Shown in pieces: positions 36,269 through 45,991 of a DNA stretch of 64,000 nucleotides; position 1 is the first letter of the stretch; each line of letters opens with the position of its first letter. The notes beneath the pieces were generated by a model that did not search any database, was not told the DNA's origin, and was given only the letters and a program-made list of their open reading frames with translations. The DNA comes from Rodentibacter haemolyticus. Lineage in GTDB: Bacteria > Pseudomonadota > Gammaproteobacteria > Enterobacterales > Pasteurellaceae. The DNA lies in the NCBI RefSeq assembly GCF_015356115.1, contig NZ_CP063056.1, forward strand, positions 62,001-126,000, in the 5' to 3' direction. Position numbers and translations under genes: made by a program.

Positions 36269-37411
36269 CTATAAATGATCGACCAGCCGAATGATTTCTT
36301 CTTTTGTCATATCTGCCGTAAGCGATAGTCGGATTCTTGAAGTTCCTATCGGTACTGTCGGCGGGCGAATAGGTAAACAATAATAGCCTTGCAGTTGTAG
36401 TTGTTGCGCTTTCTTAAGCACGGATTCATTATCACCTAAAATATAAGGCACGATACAAGTCGAACTCGGCATTTTTCCCGAACGTTTTGCCACTTCATCA
36501 CGCAAAAATGCACCTAGCTCTACAAGATGTTTTCTTTCGTTAGAGAAAAACGGTAAGCGTTCAAATAGGAAATAAGTCCAAGCGACATTAATCGGTGGCA
36601 ATGCGGTAGAGAAAATTAACGGGCGCATCTGATTAACCAAATAGGCTTTTACGACTTCATCACAAACGACATAAGCCCCTATAGATGCCAAAGCCTTACC
36701 AAAAGTGCCGACCAATAAATCAATCTCTTGCAACACGCTGAATTGCTCTGCCATACCAAGCCCGCTTTCACCATAAACACCGATGGCATGAGCTTCATCT
36801 ACATAAAGATAAGTATCTGGAAATTGTTTTTTCAATTGAACCAGTTTGGCGAGATCCGCTACATCACCATCCATACTAAAAACCGATTCGGTTACAATAA
36901 AAGTGCGGTCAAACTTGCCGGCGTTTTTTTCCAAAAGTTGCTGTAAATGTTCGATATCATTATGGCGATAGCGGAAAAACCGGCACTGACTTAATTTAAT
37001 TCCATCAATCAGACTGGCATGTACCAATTTATCCGCCAAAATTAAACTTTTTGAGGTTGTTAATGTCGGCAAAATACCGAGATTCGCATGATAGCCGCTA
37101 TTAAATAACAAACAGCTTTCTCGCTGAAACCGCTGAGAAACCAACTGCTCCAATGTATTATAAATAGGAAAATTACCGGTTAATAAACGGGAAGATGAAG
37201 TAGTAAACACAGGTAACTGCTTTCCATATTGTTCAAGAAAGGTTCGCCGTAATGTTTCATTTGATGCCAAGCCTAAATAATCATTGGAAGACATATTTAG
37301 CATCAAGCGATTATCACGTGCAATATAGCGTCCGTGGTGGGTTAAATTAGGGATAGAACGATATTGATTAATCTTTTTTAATTGTATTAATTGTTGCTCA
37401 AAATGCACCAT
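36269..37411 (-). CDS. bioF: 8-amino-7-oxononanoate synthase
   Basis: 380 aa PLP enzyme joining pimeloyl-ACP with alanine. MSSNDYLGLASN, VDEAHAIGVYGESG and PLP-lysine motif VGTFGKALASIGAYV. Nine bases after bioA; ATG start. Confidence 0.95.
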   Translation of the reverse strand: MVHFEQQLIQLKKINQYRSIPNLTHHGRYIARDNRLMLNMSSNDYLGLASNETLRRTFLEQYGKQLPVFTTSSSRLLTGNFPIYNTLEQLVSQRFQRESCLLFNSGYHANLGILPTLTTSKSLILADKLVHASLIDGIKLSQCRFFRYRHNDIEHLQQLLEKNAGKFDRTFIVTESVFSMDGDVADLAKLVQLKKQFPDTYLYVDEAHAIGVYGESGLGMAEQFSVLQEIDLLVGTFGKALASIGAYVVCDEVVKAYLVNQMRPLIFSTALPPINVAWTYFLFERLPFFSNERKHLVELGAFLRDEVAKRSGKMPSSTCIVPYILGDNESVLKKAQQLQLQGYYCLPIRPPTVPIGTSRIRLSLTADMTKEEIIRLVDHL

Positions 37412-37420
37412 TTTACTGCC

Positions 37421-38710
37421 TTATTTTTCATATTCTTGTGCTAATGCTTTTTCCATTCCCTGAAGTAATTGAATTAATTCATTCTCTTGAATAATAAAAG
37501 GCGGCATCACATAAACCAGCCTTCCAAAGGGACGAATCCAAACGCCGTTTTCAACAAAACGTGGTACTAAACTTTTCATATTCACCGGATTTTGCATTTC
37601 AACTACGCCTATCGCGCCTAATACTCTGACTTCTTTCACATAATCTTTTTGTTGCAGCGGCAAAAGTTGTTGATGCAATATTTTTTCAATACGTTGAACA
37701 CGTGCCTGCCACGGACTTTCCAATAGTAATCGAATAGATTCCGCCGCTACGGCACAAGCCAAAGGATTTGCCATAAAGGTTGGTCCATGCATAAAACAGT
37801 TTGCTTCACTACTGCAAATGACTTCGGCAACCCTTTCCGTTGTAATGGTTGCGGATAACGTTAAATATCCGCCGGTTAAGGCTTTCCCAATACACATAAT
37901 ATCCGGTGAAACACCGGCATGTTCTGCGGCAAATAATTTTCCGGTTCGTCCGAAACCGGTGGCAATTTCATCAAAAATCAATAACACGCCGTACATTCGG
38001 CACAGTTCTTGCGCTTTAACAAGATAAGTCGGTGAATAAAAATACATTCCCCCCGCACCTTGCACTATAGGTTCTAAAATTAATGCGGCAATTTCTTGTC
38101 CGTGCTTTTTCAATAAATCGGCAAGAGGTTCAATAGCCTTGTCATTCCAAGGTTCATTAAATGTTACGCAAGGTTGCGGCAGAAAATACTGAACCGGTAA
38201 ACTCCCGCAAAATAAATGATGCATACCGGTAGTCGGATCACAAACGGACATCGCATTCCAGGTGTCTCCGTGATAACCGGAACGAATTGCGACAAATTTT
38301 TTCCGTTGCTTCTCACCTTTGGCATACTGATACTGAAGGGCCATTTTCATTGCAACTTCCACGGCAACGGAACCGCTGTCGGCAAAAAAAATTTTATCTA
38401 ACCCATCGGGTAAAATTTGAACTAATAATTGTGCCAACCGTACTGCCGGCTCATGAGTGAAACCGCCAAACATAATATGGCTCATTTTCGCCAGCTGATT
38501 TTGTACAGCGGCATTTAAACGAGGGTGATTATAACCGTGCAGTGCCGCCCACCAAGACGACATACCATCAATTAACGTATTGCCGTTCTTTAACTTAATG
38601 CACACACCTGTCGCGCCCTCTACCGCATAAAGAGGCATATCCGAATGAATTGAAGAATAGGGATGCCAAATATGTTGGTGATCAAACGCTAAGAGTTTTT
38701 GCTCTTCCAT
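37421..38710 (-). CDS. bioA: Adenosylmethionine-8-amino-7-oxononanoate aminotransferase
   Basis: 429 aa class-III aminotransferase using SAM as amino donor to make DAPA. HIWHPYSS start, GMSSWWAALHGYNHP, LIFDEIATGFGRTG and PLP-lysine in CIGKALTGGYLTLSAT. First gene of the bio operon. No bioB in the window. Confidence 0.96.
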   Translation of the reverse strand: MEEQKLLAFDHQHIWHPYSSIHSDMPLYAVEGATGVCIKLKNGNTLIDGMSSWWAALHGYNHPRLNAAVQNQLAKMSHIMFGGFTHEPAVRLAQLLVQILPDGLDKIFFADSGSVAVEVAMKMALQYQYAKGEKQRKKFVAIRSGYHGDTWNAMSVCDPTTGMHHLFCGSLPVQYFLPQPCVTFNEPWNDKAIEPLADLLKKHGQEIAALILEPIVQGAGGMYFYSPTYLVKAQELCRMYGVLLIFDEIATGFGRTGKLFAAEHAGVSPDIMCIGKALTGGYLTLSATITTERVAEVICSSEANCFMHGPTFMANPLACAVAAESIRLLLESPWQARVQRIEKILHQQLLPLQQKDYVKEVRVLGAIGVVEMQNPVNMKSLVPRFVENGVWIRPFGRLVYVMPPFIIQENELIQLLQGMEKALAQEYEK

Positions 38711-38747
38711 ACTTCCTCAATAATATTAAAAATCCTTTATCGTTATT

Positions 38748-39929
38748 TTATTCATAGCGTAATGCTTCCGCAGGTGAGGTTTTTGCTGCGCGATAAGCAG
38801 GATAAATGGTTGATAATAAAGACAATAATAAAGAAAACACCATTACGATAACAATTTGAATAGGCACTAATTCCGTAGGTAAAAAAACACCGTTCGGATT
38901 AACCGCACTTATCACCGAAGTCAGATTTAACGTAATCAATACGCCTAATATTGTGCCAATCAGCGTGCCTACCAGCCCAACCAACAATCCCTGATAAATA
39001 AAGACGGAACGCACTTGGGATTTCCTTAACCCTTGGGTTTGTAAAATGGCAATTTCCCCCCGTTTATCCACCACCATAAGGCTAAGCGAAGTAACGATAT
39101 TGGAAATCGCCACCACAATAATGAGACTAATCAGCAACCCCATCATATTTTTTTCCATACGTACCGCTTGGAAAAACTCACCTTTTTGCACACGCCAATC
39201 CGTGATTTGTTGATCGGGGAAGGCATTCGGCAATTCGGTAATTAAAAAGGGATCGGTCAAGAATAAACGATACCCCTGCGCCTGTTCCGGTTGAATACGC
39301 ATTAGGCGACCAATATCGGACAAATTCGCAAAGGCTTCATATCCCGAGGCTTCACTATAATCAAAGTAGATTTCGCTCACGGTAAACAAACGTTGCATGG
39401 GCACACGCCCAAATGGTGTATATTGGCTGTTCTCCGTGATCATTAGTCGAATTTTATCACCAATATTCAGTCCCAGATTTTGTGCAAGCTGATAACCCAC
39501 AATCAACTTAAATTCACCTACCGGCAACAAGGTACTAAATCGAGTGTTATCCAAAGATTCCAATAAAGGATCGTCCGCAAATGATTGCACGCCGATCACT
39601 TGTCCTGCACTCACCCCTTTTGTGGTTTGATAAATCACATTCGTGGTATTAATCGGTACGGCTTTTTGCACAAAGTGCGGTAAATTTTCCAAGGATTTTT
39701 TCGTGGAAATAGGTTGTTTTTGGCTCACAATAGCATGAGGAATGGAAGCCAGTACCTGCTGTTTCTGGTAAGCTTCCAATCCATTCATCACCGAAAGTAC
39801 GATAATCAACGCCATCACACCTAAAACAATACCAAAACCGGCAAGATTGGTGACTAATCGCCCAAAACGGTCGGCACTCTTGGCACGCCAGTAACGCAGG
39901 GCGATATAAAGGGAAATAGATAAATTCAT
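38748..39929 (-). CDS. lolC: Lipoprotein-releasing ABC transporter permease LolC
   Basis: 393 aa with the same fold as LolE (one helix, periplasmic domain, three helices) and the end PAYRAAKTSPAEALRYE. It is separated from lolD-lolE by the five bio genes, an arrangement I recall from H. influenzae; most relatives have lolCDE together. Ends 37 bases before bioA begins, so bio and downstream lolDE could share transcripts. Confidence 0.93.
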   Translation of the reverse strand: MNLSISLYIALRYWRAKSADRFGRLVTNLAGFGIVLGVMALIIVLSVMNGLEAYQKQQVLASIPHAIVSQKQPISTKKSLENLPHFVQKAVPINTTNVIYQTTKGVSAGQVIGVQSFADDPLLESLDNTRFSTLLPVGEFKLIVGYQLAQNLGLNIGDKIRLMITENSQYTPFGRVPMQRLFTVSEIYFDYSEASGYEAFANLSDIGRLMRIQPEQAQGYRLFLTDPFLITELPNAFPDQQITDWRVQKGEFFQAVRMEKNMMGLLISLIIVVAISNIVTSLSLMVVDKRGEIAILQTQGLRKSQVRSVFIYQGLLVGLVGTLIGTILGVLITLNLTSVISAVNPNGVFLPTELVPIQIVIVMVFSLLLSLLSTIYPAYRAAKTSPAEALRYE

Positions 39930-39930
39930 A

Positions 39931-40872
39931 TTATTTTAATTGTGCGACAAAATCTTCCATATTTTGCGTGACTTTTTTCACTAAAGTGGTTACCGCACTG
40001 TCACTCGCCCAAGCGATATGCGGTGTAATAAGTAAATTCGGCATTGTTTTTGCCGCAAGAATCAGCGCATTGTCTTTTTCCGGCGGTTCTTTAATCATGA
40101 CATCTAACGCCGCACCACCTAAATGACCGTTTTTTAAAGCATCAAGCAACGCATTTTCATCTACTAAAGGCCCACGTCCCGTATTGATTAAAAACGCCCC
40201 TTTTTTCATTTGTGACAGGGTTTCCGAATTAATTAGATTTTTTGTAGTTTCCGTCAAGGGACAGTGCAAAGTGATAATATCCGCCTGTTTGAGCACATCA
40301 TCAAAAGGCGTATAACCGGCACGGCAGGTTTCGGCACCTTTACGTTCCGCATAAAGCACATTCATTCCTATCGCTTGTGCCAATCGCCCTACTTCCGTCC
40401 CTAAACAACCTTTGCCAAATACACCTAGTGTAGCCCCTCTCACATCGGTAATCGGATAATCAAAGTAACAGAATTGTTTGCAATCCGCCCATTTTGCGAG
40501 AGTTTGATCACGCAACCACCCTGCCAAACTGTGTTTTAAAGAGAAAATCAAACCTAATACGTGCTCCGGCACAGTCACACTGGAATACCCTGTCACATTT
40601 CGTACGGCAATACCCAATTCTTGAGCGGCGACAAGATCAACATTATTTGTCCCCGTTGCGGTAATCGCAATGAGTTTGAGTTTTGGTAACTGTTCTAAGG
40701 TTTTGCGATCGAAAATGACTTTACTTGTAATCACAATATCGGCATTTTTGGCACGCTCAATCGTTTGTTGTGCGGAAGTATGTTCATATTCGATCCATTC
40801 ATGGGTAAAATTCGGACGAGGAATCGGAATGTGTTTTGGAATAGCGGTACTGTCTAAAAATACGATTTGCAT
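39931..40872 (-). CDS. D-2-hydroxyacid dehydrogenase (glycerate/hydroxypyruvate-reductase type)
   Basis: 313 aa. NAD motif GVFGKGCLGTEVGRLAQ, catalytic Arg/Glu/His in NTGRGPLVDENALLDAL and LLITPHIAWAS. Closest to the Haemophilus 2-hydroxyacid dehydrogenase annotated as glycerate dehydrogenase; exact substrate uncertain. Its stop nearly touches lolC. Confidence 0.9.
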   Translation of the reverse strand: MQIVFLDSTAIPKHIPIPRPNFTHEWIEYEHTSAQQTIERAKNADIVITSKVIFDRKTLEQLPKLKLIAITATGTNNVDLVAAQELGIAVRNVTGYSSVTVPEHVLGLIFSLKHSLAGWLRDQTLAKWADCKQFCYFDYPITDVRGATLGVFGKGCLGTEVGRLAQAIGMNVLYAERKGAETCRAGYTPFDDVLKQADIITLHCPLTETTKNLINSETLSQMKKGAFLINTGRGPLVDENALLDALKNGHLGGAALDVMIKEPPEKDNALILAAKTMPNLLITPHIAWASDSAVTTLVKKVTQNMEDFVAQLK

Positions 40873-40897
40873 AATATTCTCCTTTGATGTTGAAAAG

Positions 40898-41098
40898 AAG
40901 TGCGGTCAAAATTCTTTCGATTTTCCGATATTGTGTAGCTGTGGCACAAAGAGAATTTTATATCCAATATCTATTTTTAGGGGCGTTAGCTTTGCGTAAA
41001 GTACCATTTCACCTGTTGGTGCATTACGGTTTTGCCTAACTCCCCCTACAATGATTTGCGCCACTGCTGTTAATACCAAAATTTTCAACCGCACTTTG
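40898..41098. repeat. Dispersed dyad element bordered by inverted uptake signals
   Basis: Core 40925-41077 belongs to the family at 13584-13748 (GGCACAAAGAGAATTTTATATCC, TTGGTGCATTACGGTTTTGCC, CTGCTGTTAATACC). An uptake signal lies on each side (about 40900 and 41088), pointing inward, as at 13569/13758. Confidence 0.75.
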
Positions 41099-41101
41099 CC
41101 G

Positions 41102-41956
41102 TTAAATTGAAGTATCCAATTCCGGGAAAGATTTCACTAAATCATCAATAGCTTTCATTTGTGAAACGAACCCTTCCAATACGGAAAGCGGTAACGCTGA
41201 CGGGCCATCACATTTTGCTTGATTTGGATTCGGATGCGCTTCTAAGAATAAACCGGCAATCCCCACCGCTAATCCTGAACGGGCAAGTTCCGTCACTTGT
41301 TCACGGCGACCTCCTGAAGCCGCACCAAAAGGATCCCGACATTGTAACGAATGTGTTACGTCAAAAATAACCGGGCTACCTTTAGAAGCTTTCTTCATTA
41401 CGCTGAAACCAAGCATATCCACAATTAAATTATCGTAACCGAAATTAGTGCCGCGATCACAAAGAATCACTTTATCGTTTCCGCATTCTTCGATTTTCTC
41501 TACGATATTTCCCATTTGTCCGGGGCTTAAAAATTGCGGTTTTTTCACATTAATCACTGCACCGGTGCGCGCCATCGCTTCCACAAGATCCGTTTGACGA
41601 GCGAGAAATGCCGGTAATTGGATTACACCAACCACTTCCGCTACCGGCTTACATTGGTAAATTTCGTGTACATCCGTGATCACTTTTACGCCGAAGGTCT
41701 CTTTTAATTCTTGGAAAATTTTCAAGCCCTCTTCCATTCCCAGTCCCCGGTATGAGTGAATAGATGAGCGATTCGCCTTGTCAAAAGAGGCTTTAAAAAC
41801 ATAAGGCACGCCAAGTTTTTCCGTCACTTTTACATAGGCTTCACAGACTTGCATTGCCATATCACGGCTTTCTAATACGTTCATTCCACCAAAAAGCACA
41901 AAAGGCTTATCGTTAGCAACGTCAATATTGTCAATTTTTACTACTTTGTTTTGCAT
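41102..41956 (-). CDS. kdsA: 3-deoxy-8-phosphooctulonate (KDO-8-phosphate) synthase
   Basis: 284 aa. Condenses PEP with arabinose 5-phosphate for the lipooligosaccharide inner core. Motifs: FVLFGGMNVLESRD, FKASFDKANRSSIHSYRG, VNVKKPQFLSPGQM and DVTHSLQCRDP. Followed by tight overlaps within the sirB1-prmC-RDD chain. Confidence 0.97.
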   Translation of the reverse strand: MQNKVVKIDNIDVANDKPFVLFGGMNVLESRDMAMQVCEAYVKVTEKLGVPYVFKASFDKANRSSIHSYRGLGMEEGLKIFQELKETFGVKVITDVHEIYQCKPVAEVVGVIQLPAFLARQTDLVEAMARTGAVINVKKPQFLSPGQMGNIVEKIEECGNDKVILCDRGTNFGYDNLIVDMLGFSVMKKASKGSPVIFDVTHSLQCRDPFGAASGGRREQVTELARSGLAVGIAGLFLEAHPNPNQAKCDGPSALPLSVLEGFVSQMKAIDDLVKSFPELDTSI

Positions 41957-41970
41957 AAATTTTCCTTAAT

Positions 41971-42777
41971 TCAATGAATAGAATGACGATCTTCTTCAAT
42001 TTCGCCTTTGAGTTCCAAAAGTTGTGTGCGAATAAACATCGCTGTGGGATCTTGCGGACACTTATCTATAAAATATTCCAAGTCTTTCAATGCCGCGGGA
42101 TATGCCCCCATTTGTGCCAGCACTAATCCGCGATCACGAATATGATAGGGTTCGTCCTTGTTAAAAATGAGCAAATGTTCAATATAACGAAATGCCATTT
42201 CATTATGTTCTTCACGAATCAGTGCGTTTTTGGCAAGTTGCTCAAAACGTAGATAGAGTAATTGCAGATCAGCCCGCTCCAATTCTTCCGGCTGAATTTG
42301 TGACCCGAAACCAAATGCACCTTCATAAAGCTGTTGTAGCTTTTCTTGAGAAATATAACTGCCGTTCCAAGGATCGATAAATACGACATCATCTTCAATT
42401 TCAGCACGTAAAATAAGTTGAGTAGGAAAATTAACCGGGTAAATCGGTAAGTCCAAAGACTCGGCAAGATATAAAATAATAGCTCCTAATGTTACCGGCA
42501 TTCCTTCACGATATTCCAGTACATAAGGCAAATAAAGATTCCGTGCAGAAAAATATTTATCAGGATCGCAATGAAAACCCCAATCGCTGTAAATCAGTTG
42601 TAACAAATGATGAATACGCTCTTTTAACGCCCAATCAGATGAAATTTCTCGCCGTGCTTTACGTACGAAATGCCCCATTTTCGCACGAAGTTGTGCTTCT
42701 GATTCCCCGTAATCATCTGAAATCACATTATAAAAATTTACAAAATGATCATATAATCTGCGTCTGTAATATTTCAT
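41971..42777 (-). CDS. sirB1: SirB1-family protein (transglutaminase-like fold, TPR tail)
   Basis: 268 aa from the ATG at 42777, overlapping the prmC stop (TAATG). The middle (VTLGAIILYLAESLDLPIYPVNFPTQLILR) is the SirB1 domain; the C-terminal third has TPR-like helices. Function unknown; prmC-sirB1-kdsA order is widely conserved in gammaproteobacteria. Confidence 0.9.
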   Translation of the reverse strand: MKYYRRRLYDHFVNFYNVISDDYGESEAQLRAKMGHFVRKARREISSDWALKERIHHLLQLIYSDWGFHCDPDKYFSARNLYLPYVLEYREGMPVTLGAIILYLAESLDLPIYPVNFPTQLILRAEIEDDVVFIDPWNGSYISQEKLQQLYEGAFGFGSQIQPEELERADLQLLYLRFEQLAKNALIREEHNEMAFRYIEHLLIFNKDEPYHIRDRGLVLAQMGAYPAALKDLEYFIDKCPQDPTAMFIRTQLLELKGEIEEDRHSIH

Positions 42778-43655
42778 TATTCTTTCCAAAAACCAAATGT
42801 AACGCGCTCATTGTCGCCATAATCACGTAAGGTTGCAATGTTTTCCCAATGGTTCGTTTGAAAAATTGACCGCACTTTTGTCCCTTGTTGCCAACCGTGT
42901 TCAAGCAATAAACAACCGCCATCAGTTAAATATCGAGGCGATTGTTCGATAATATGCCGTAAATCGGCATAGCCGCTATCTGCCGCAACCAGGGCGGATA
43001 AGGGTTCAAACCGCACATCACCTAGGCTTAAATGTTCATCTTTTTCATCAATATAGGGCGGATTACTCACTATCAAATCAAATTGCCCTTCTACATTTTC
43101 AAACCATACGCTTTGAAAAAAGCCCACATTAAGTTGATTTTTTTCTGCGTTAGATTTTGCCAATGCCACAATATCCAACATCCGATCCACACCGATAATT
43201 TCTAATTGAATTTGTCGTTTTTGACACACGGGGGCAAGCTCGGAAGCTAGTGCCAATGCAATGGCTCCTGTTCCGGTGCCAAGATCTAAAATCCGAAAGT
43301 GCGGTGGATTTTTTTTGAGTTTTTCCATCGCAATCGTTAAGGCTTTTTCAACTAAGACTTCGGTGTCAGGGCGTGGAATTAAGGTGTTTTCCGATACATT
43401 TAATGGCAACGACCAAAATTCTTTTTCACCGAGAATATAAGCGATAGGTTCACCCTTTAATCGGCGATTTAAAAGTGCGGTTAAATTTGACCGCACTTTT
43501 TCGTCAATTTCGGTCTCCTCAAAGGCTAAAATCTGAGTGCGGGATTTTCCGGTTGCATATTGCAACAAAACCAACGCATCAATTTTGCCATTTTCCTTGG
43601 GATTCGCTTGATTTAACGCCATTATGGCTTGAGCCAGCCATTGTTGATAATTCAT
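42777..43655 (-). CDS. prmC: Release-factor glutamine methyltransferase PrmC (HemK)
   Basis: 292 aa. Methylates the GGQ glutamine of RF1/RF2. SAM motif ILDLGTGTGAIALAL and catalytic NPPYID. An inverted uptake-signal pair lies inside the coding region (43469-43500). Start overlaps the upstream stop (TAATG). Near prfA, its substrate gene. Confidence 0.96.
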   Translation of the reverse strand: MNYQQWLAQAIMALNQANPKENGKIDALVLLQYATGKSRTQILAFEETEIDEKVRSNLTALLNRRLKGEPIAYILGEKEFWSLPLNVSENTLIPRPDTEVLVEKALTIAMEKLKKNPPHFRILDLGTGTGAIALALASELAPVCQKRQIQLEIIGVDRMLDIVALAKSNAEKNQLNVGFFQSVWFENVEGQFDLIVSNPPYIDEKDEHLSLGDVRFEPLSALVAADSGYADLRHIIEQSPRYLTDGGCLLLEHGWQQGTKVRSIFQTNHWENIATLRDYGDNERVTFGFWKE

Positions 43656-44110
43656 TATTTTTGTTCTTGAATGACCTGAGAGCCAATAATTAAATCCGTT
43701 AAAGAGCGGCGATCATCACGTACCAGTGCCACAATACCGCTTATGATGAGTAAAAAACTCGTCCAGCCAAACAACCAATCAATAATTTCTCGACCGATAT
43801 ATTTACCAAACCCAATAGAGCTTTGTGTACTGTAATCAAGAACACGCAAGTTTAACCAACATTTAGCGATAGTTTGTCCATAGGTTTTTATAAAATAAAG
43901 CTGTGCTCCTACATACAAAATGCCAAGTAATATGCCAGCAAACTCACCAAAAACCGTACCAATGGAAAACATACCCCAACCGATAAAACTATTGATGAAA
44001 TAAGCAATACAACGTTTAAATCGACTCGCCAATACCGCCTGAGAAATAGGGGAAAAGGAAGAAAACTCCACATCTTTCACTTTTTTGTCCTTTGGATCTT
44101 CAACTAACAT
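43655..44110 (-). CDS. RDD-family membrane protein
   Basis: 151 aa with three membrane segments; RFKRCIAYFINSFIGWG is the RDD-type start of helix 1 and LRVLDYSTQSSIGFGKYIGREI the second motif. Function unknown. Lies between prfA and prmC with a 1-base overlap to prmC. Confidence 0.88.
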   Translation of the reverse strand: MLVEDPKDKKVKDVEFSSFSPISQAVLASRFKRCIAYFINSFIGWGMFSIGTVFGEFAGILLGILYVGAQLYFIKTYGQTIAKCWLNLRVLDYSTQSSIGFGKYIGREIIDWLFGWTSFLLIISGIVALVRDDRRSLTDLIIGSQVIQEQK

Positions 44111-44157
44111 TTTATTTCTCCGTAAAAAAGAGCATCTGAAACCAGATGCCCCAATGA

Positions 44158-45240
44158 TTAATTTTGTTCAGATAACGCAGCTAACTGATCCGCTTGATAC
44201 TCAGTAATGATCGGCTGAATTAACTCATCAATTTTTCCGTTCATCACTTCATCTAAGCGATAAATCGTTAAGTTGATACGATGATCAGTTACACGACCTT
44301 GCGGGTAGTTATAGGTACGGATTTTATCGGAACGATCACCCGAGCCCAATAAATTACGGCGCATATCCGTTTGTTCTGCCGCTTGACGTTCCTGTTCGGC
44401 TTGAACGATTCGTGATGCAAGCACAGACATCGCTTTGGCTTTGTTTTTGTGTTGAGAACGCTCGTCTTGACATTCCACTACGATACCTGTCGGAATGTGG
44501 GTGATACGCACGGCGGAATCCGTCGTATTAACGTGCTGACCGCCAGCACCGGATGAACGATAAGTATCAATACGTAAATCGGCGGGATTGATTTCCGGCA
44601 TTTCGGATTCCGGTAATTCCGGCATTACGGCAACGGTACAGGCTGAAGTATGAATACGACCTTGTGATTCGGTTTTCGGCACACGTTGTACACGGTGACC
44701 GCCGGATTCAAACTTTAACTGACCATACACGCCATCACCGCTCACTTTTACAATCACTTCTTTATAACCGCCCTGCTCGCTTTCATTTGCACTGAGCATT
44801 TCTACCCGCCAGCGTTTACTTTCCGCATAACGGCTATACATACGGAATAAATCACCGGCAAAAATTCCCGCTTCATCACCACCCGTTCCCGCACGAATTT
44901 CTAAATAACAGTTATATTCATCATTCGGATCTTTTGGCAGCAAGAGAATTTGAAGTTGTTGTTCCACTTCTTCCATTTCCTCTTTGGATTCGTCAATTTC
45001 CATCTGTGCCATTTCTTTCATTTCAGGATCATCCAGCAACATTTCCGCTTCTTCAATATTGCTATTAAGTTGAGTCCAGCGATTAAAACATTTCACCACT
45101 TCTTCAAGTTGGGCATATTCTTTGGAATAGGCTCGGAATTTATCTTGATCACTAATCACGGAGGCATCGCCTAATAATGCCTCTAATTCTTCATAACGTT
45201 CTTTTAAACTTTCAAGTTTAGTAATAATGGAATCTTTCAT
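44158..45240 (-). CDS. prfA: Peptide chain release factor 1
   Basis: 360 aa from the ATG at 45240. Recognises UAA and UAG. The methylated motif SSGAGGQHVN is intact; the codon-reading region lies around HRVQRVPKTESQGRIHTS. First gene of prfA-RDD-prmC-sirB1-kdsA. Confidence 0.98.
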   Translation of the reverse strand: MKDSIITKLESLKERYEELEALLGDASVISDQDKFRAYSKEYAQLEEVVKCFNRWTQLNSNIEEAEMLLDDPEMKEMAQMEIDESKEEMEEVEQQLQILLLPKDPNDEYNCYLEIRAGTGGDEAGIFAGDLFRMYSRYAESKRWRVEMLSANESEQGGYKEVIVKVSGDGVYGQLKFESGGHRVQRVPKTESQGRIHTSACTVAVMPELPESEMPEINPADLRIDTYRSSGAGGQHVNTTDSAVRITHIPTGIVVECQDERSQHKNKAKAMSVLASRIVQAEQERQAAEQTDMRRNLLGSGDRSDKIRTYNYPQGRVTDHRINLTIYRLDEVMNGKIDELIQPIITEYQADQLAALSEQN

Positions 45241-45265
45241 ACGCGTTATACATTTCAAATCTAAA

Positions 45266-45297
45266 ACAAAATCGGCGTATTCTAGCCGATTTTACGA
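45266..45297. terminator. Hairpin between epmC and prfA
   Basis: AAATCGGC and GCCGATTT with an 8-base loop and flanking A/T runs. Confidence 0.55.
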
Positions 45298-45332
45298 AAA
45301 ATTGCAGTACATAAAGTGTGGTTAAAATTATA

Positions 45333-45418
45333 CATAATCGCTTAAAGCGATTGTTATTCCTTATGGCACTGTTGGCAAGCCAACGTTCAAAATCCAAAGA
45401 TTTTATGACCGCACTTTA
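45333..45418. repeat. Triple-hairpin repeat with uptake signal, second copy
   Basis: AATCGC-TTAAA-GCGATT, then GTTGGC-AA-GCCAAC (45371-45384), then AAATC-CAAA-GATTT, then ACCGCACTTT. The same order occurs at 23975-24060. It overlaps the end of epmC. Confidence 0.8.
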
Positions 45419-45955
45419 AATACGGCTGACATCAAATTTATTCAAATCAATGCGATCTTCCGTTCCATAAAATTTTGCCAACGCTTTACGTAAGGTTTCG
45501 GCGCGTTTCGGTAAACCTTTTTCCGCATAAATTTTCACTTGTTCATATACGGCTTGTTTGAAAGGCTGCGTATCGCCCGGATTGCCATTCAAATTATCGC
45601 TACTCGCAAAATAACGAAATCCGGCGGCCGTGGAAAGAATCCATTCCAAAGCCTGCGGTTTGATTTCTACCTTTTCAAAATCGCGCTGACGTTCTTCGGA
45701 ACGTCCGTCCGGTTCATACCAATAGCCGAAATCTTCCAACTCACGGCGAGCCTTACCAGCCACCAGCCAATGCGCAATTTCGTGTAAGGCGCTGCTATAA
45801 AAACCACGGGCAAAATAAATTGCGTGATAAGATACATCATCATTTGCCGGAATATAAATCGGCTCTTCTCCCCCTTTCACAAGGCGGGTGTTATATTCTT
45901 GTTCAAAACATTGGTTAAAGATTGCAATAATATCTTCTAATTTGTGTTCCATCAT
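45416..45955 (-). CDS. epmC: Elongation factor P hydroxylase EpmC (YfcM)
   Basis: 179 aa. Hydroxylates the lysylated lysine of EF-P. The metal-binding HEIAHW lies in SSALHEIAHWLVAGKARR, followed by FGYWYEPDGRSEERQRDFE, both conserved in YfcM. Single gene. Confidence 0.93.
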   Translation of the reverse strand: MMEHKLEDIIAIFNQCFEQEYNTRLVKGGEEPIYIPANDDVSYHAIYFARGFYSSALHEIAHWLVAGKARRELEDFGYWYEPDGRSEERQRDFEKVEIKPQALEWILSTAAGFRYFASSDNLNGNPGDTQPFKQAVYEQVKIYAEKGLPKRAETLRKALAKFYGTEDRIDLNKFDVSRI

Positions 45956-45991
45956 TTCTCCAAATACTGATTTTATAAAGTGTGAATTGTA

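Noticed and set aside
42219..42467. 82-codon frame inside sirB1, and similar frames such as 14643-14945 in glnS
   Set aside because: Shadow frames of well-supported genes with no start signal.
43469..43500. Inverted uptake-signal hairpin as terminator in prmC
   Set aside because: It lies inside the coding sequence and the frame reads through; treated only as paired uptake signals.
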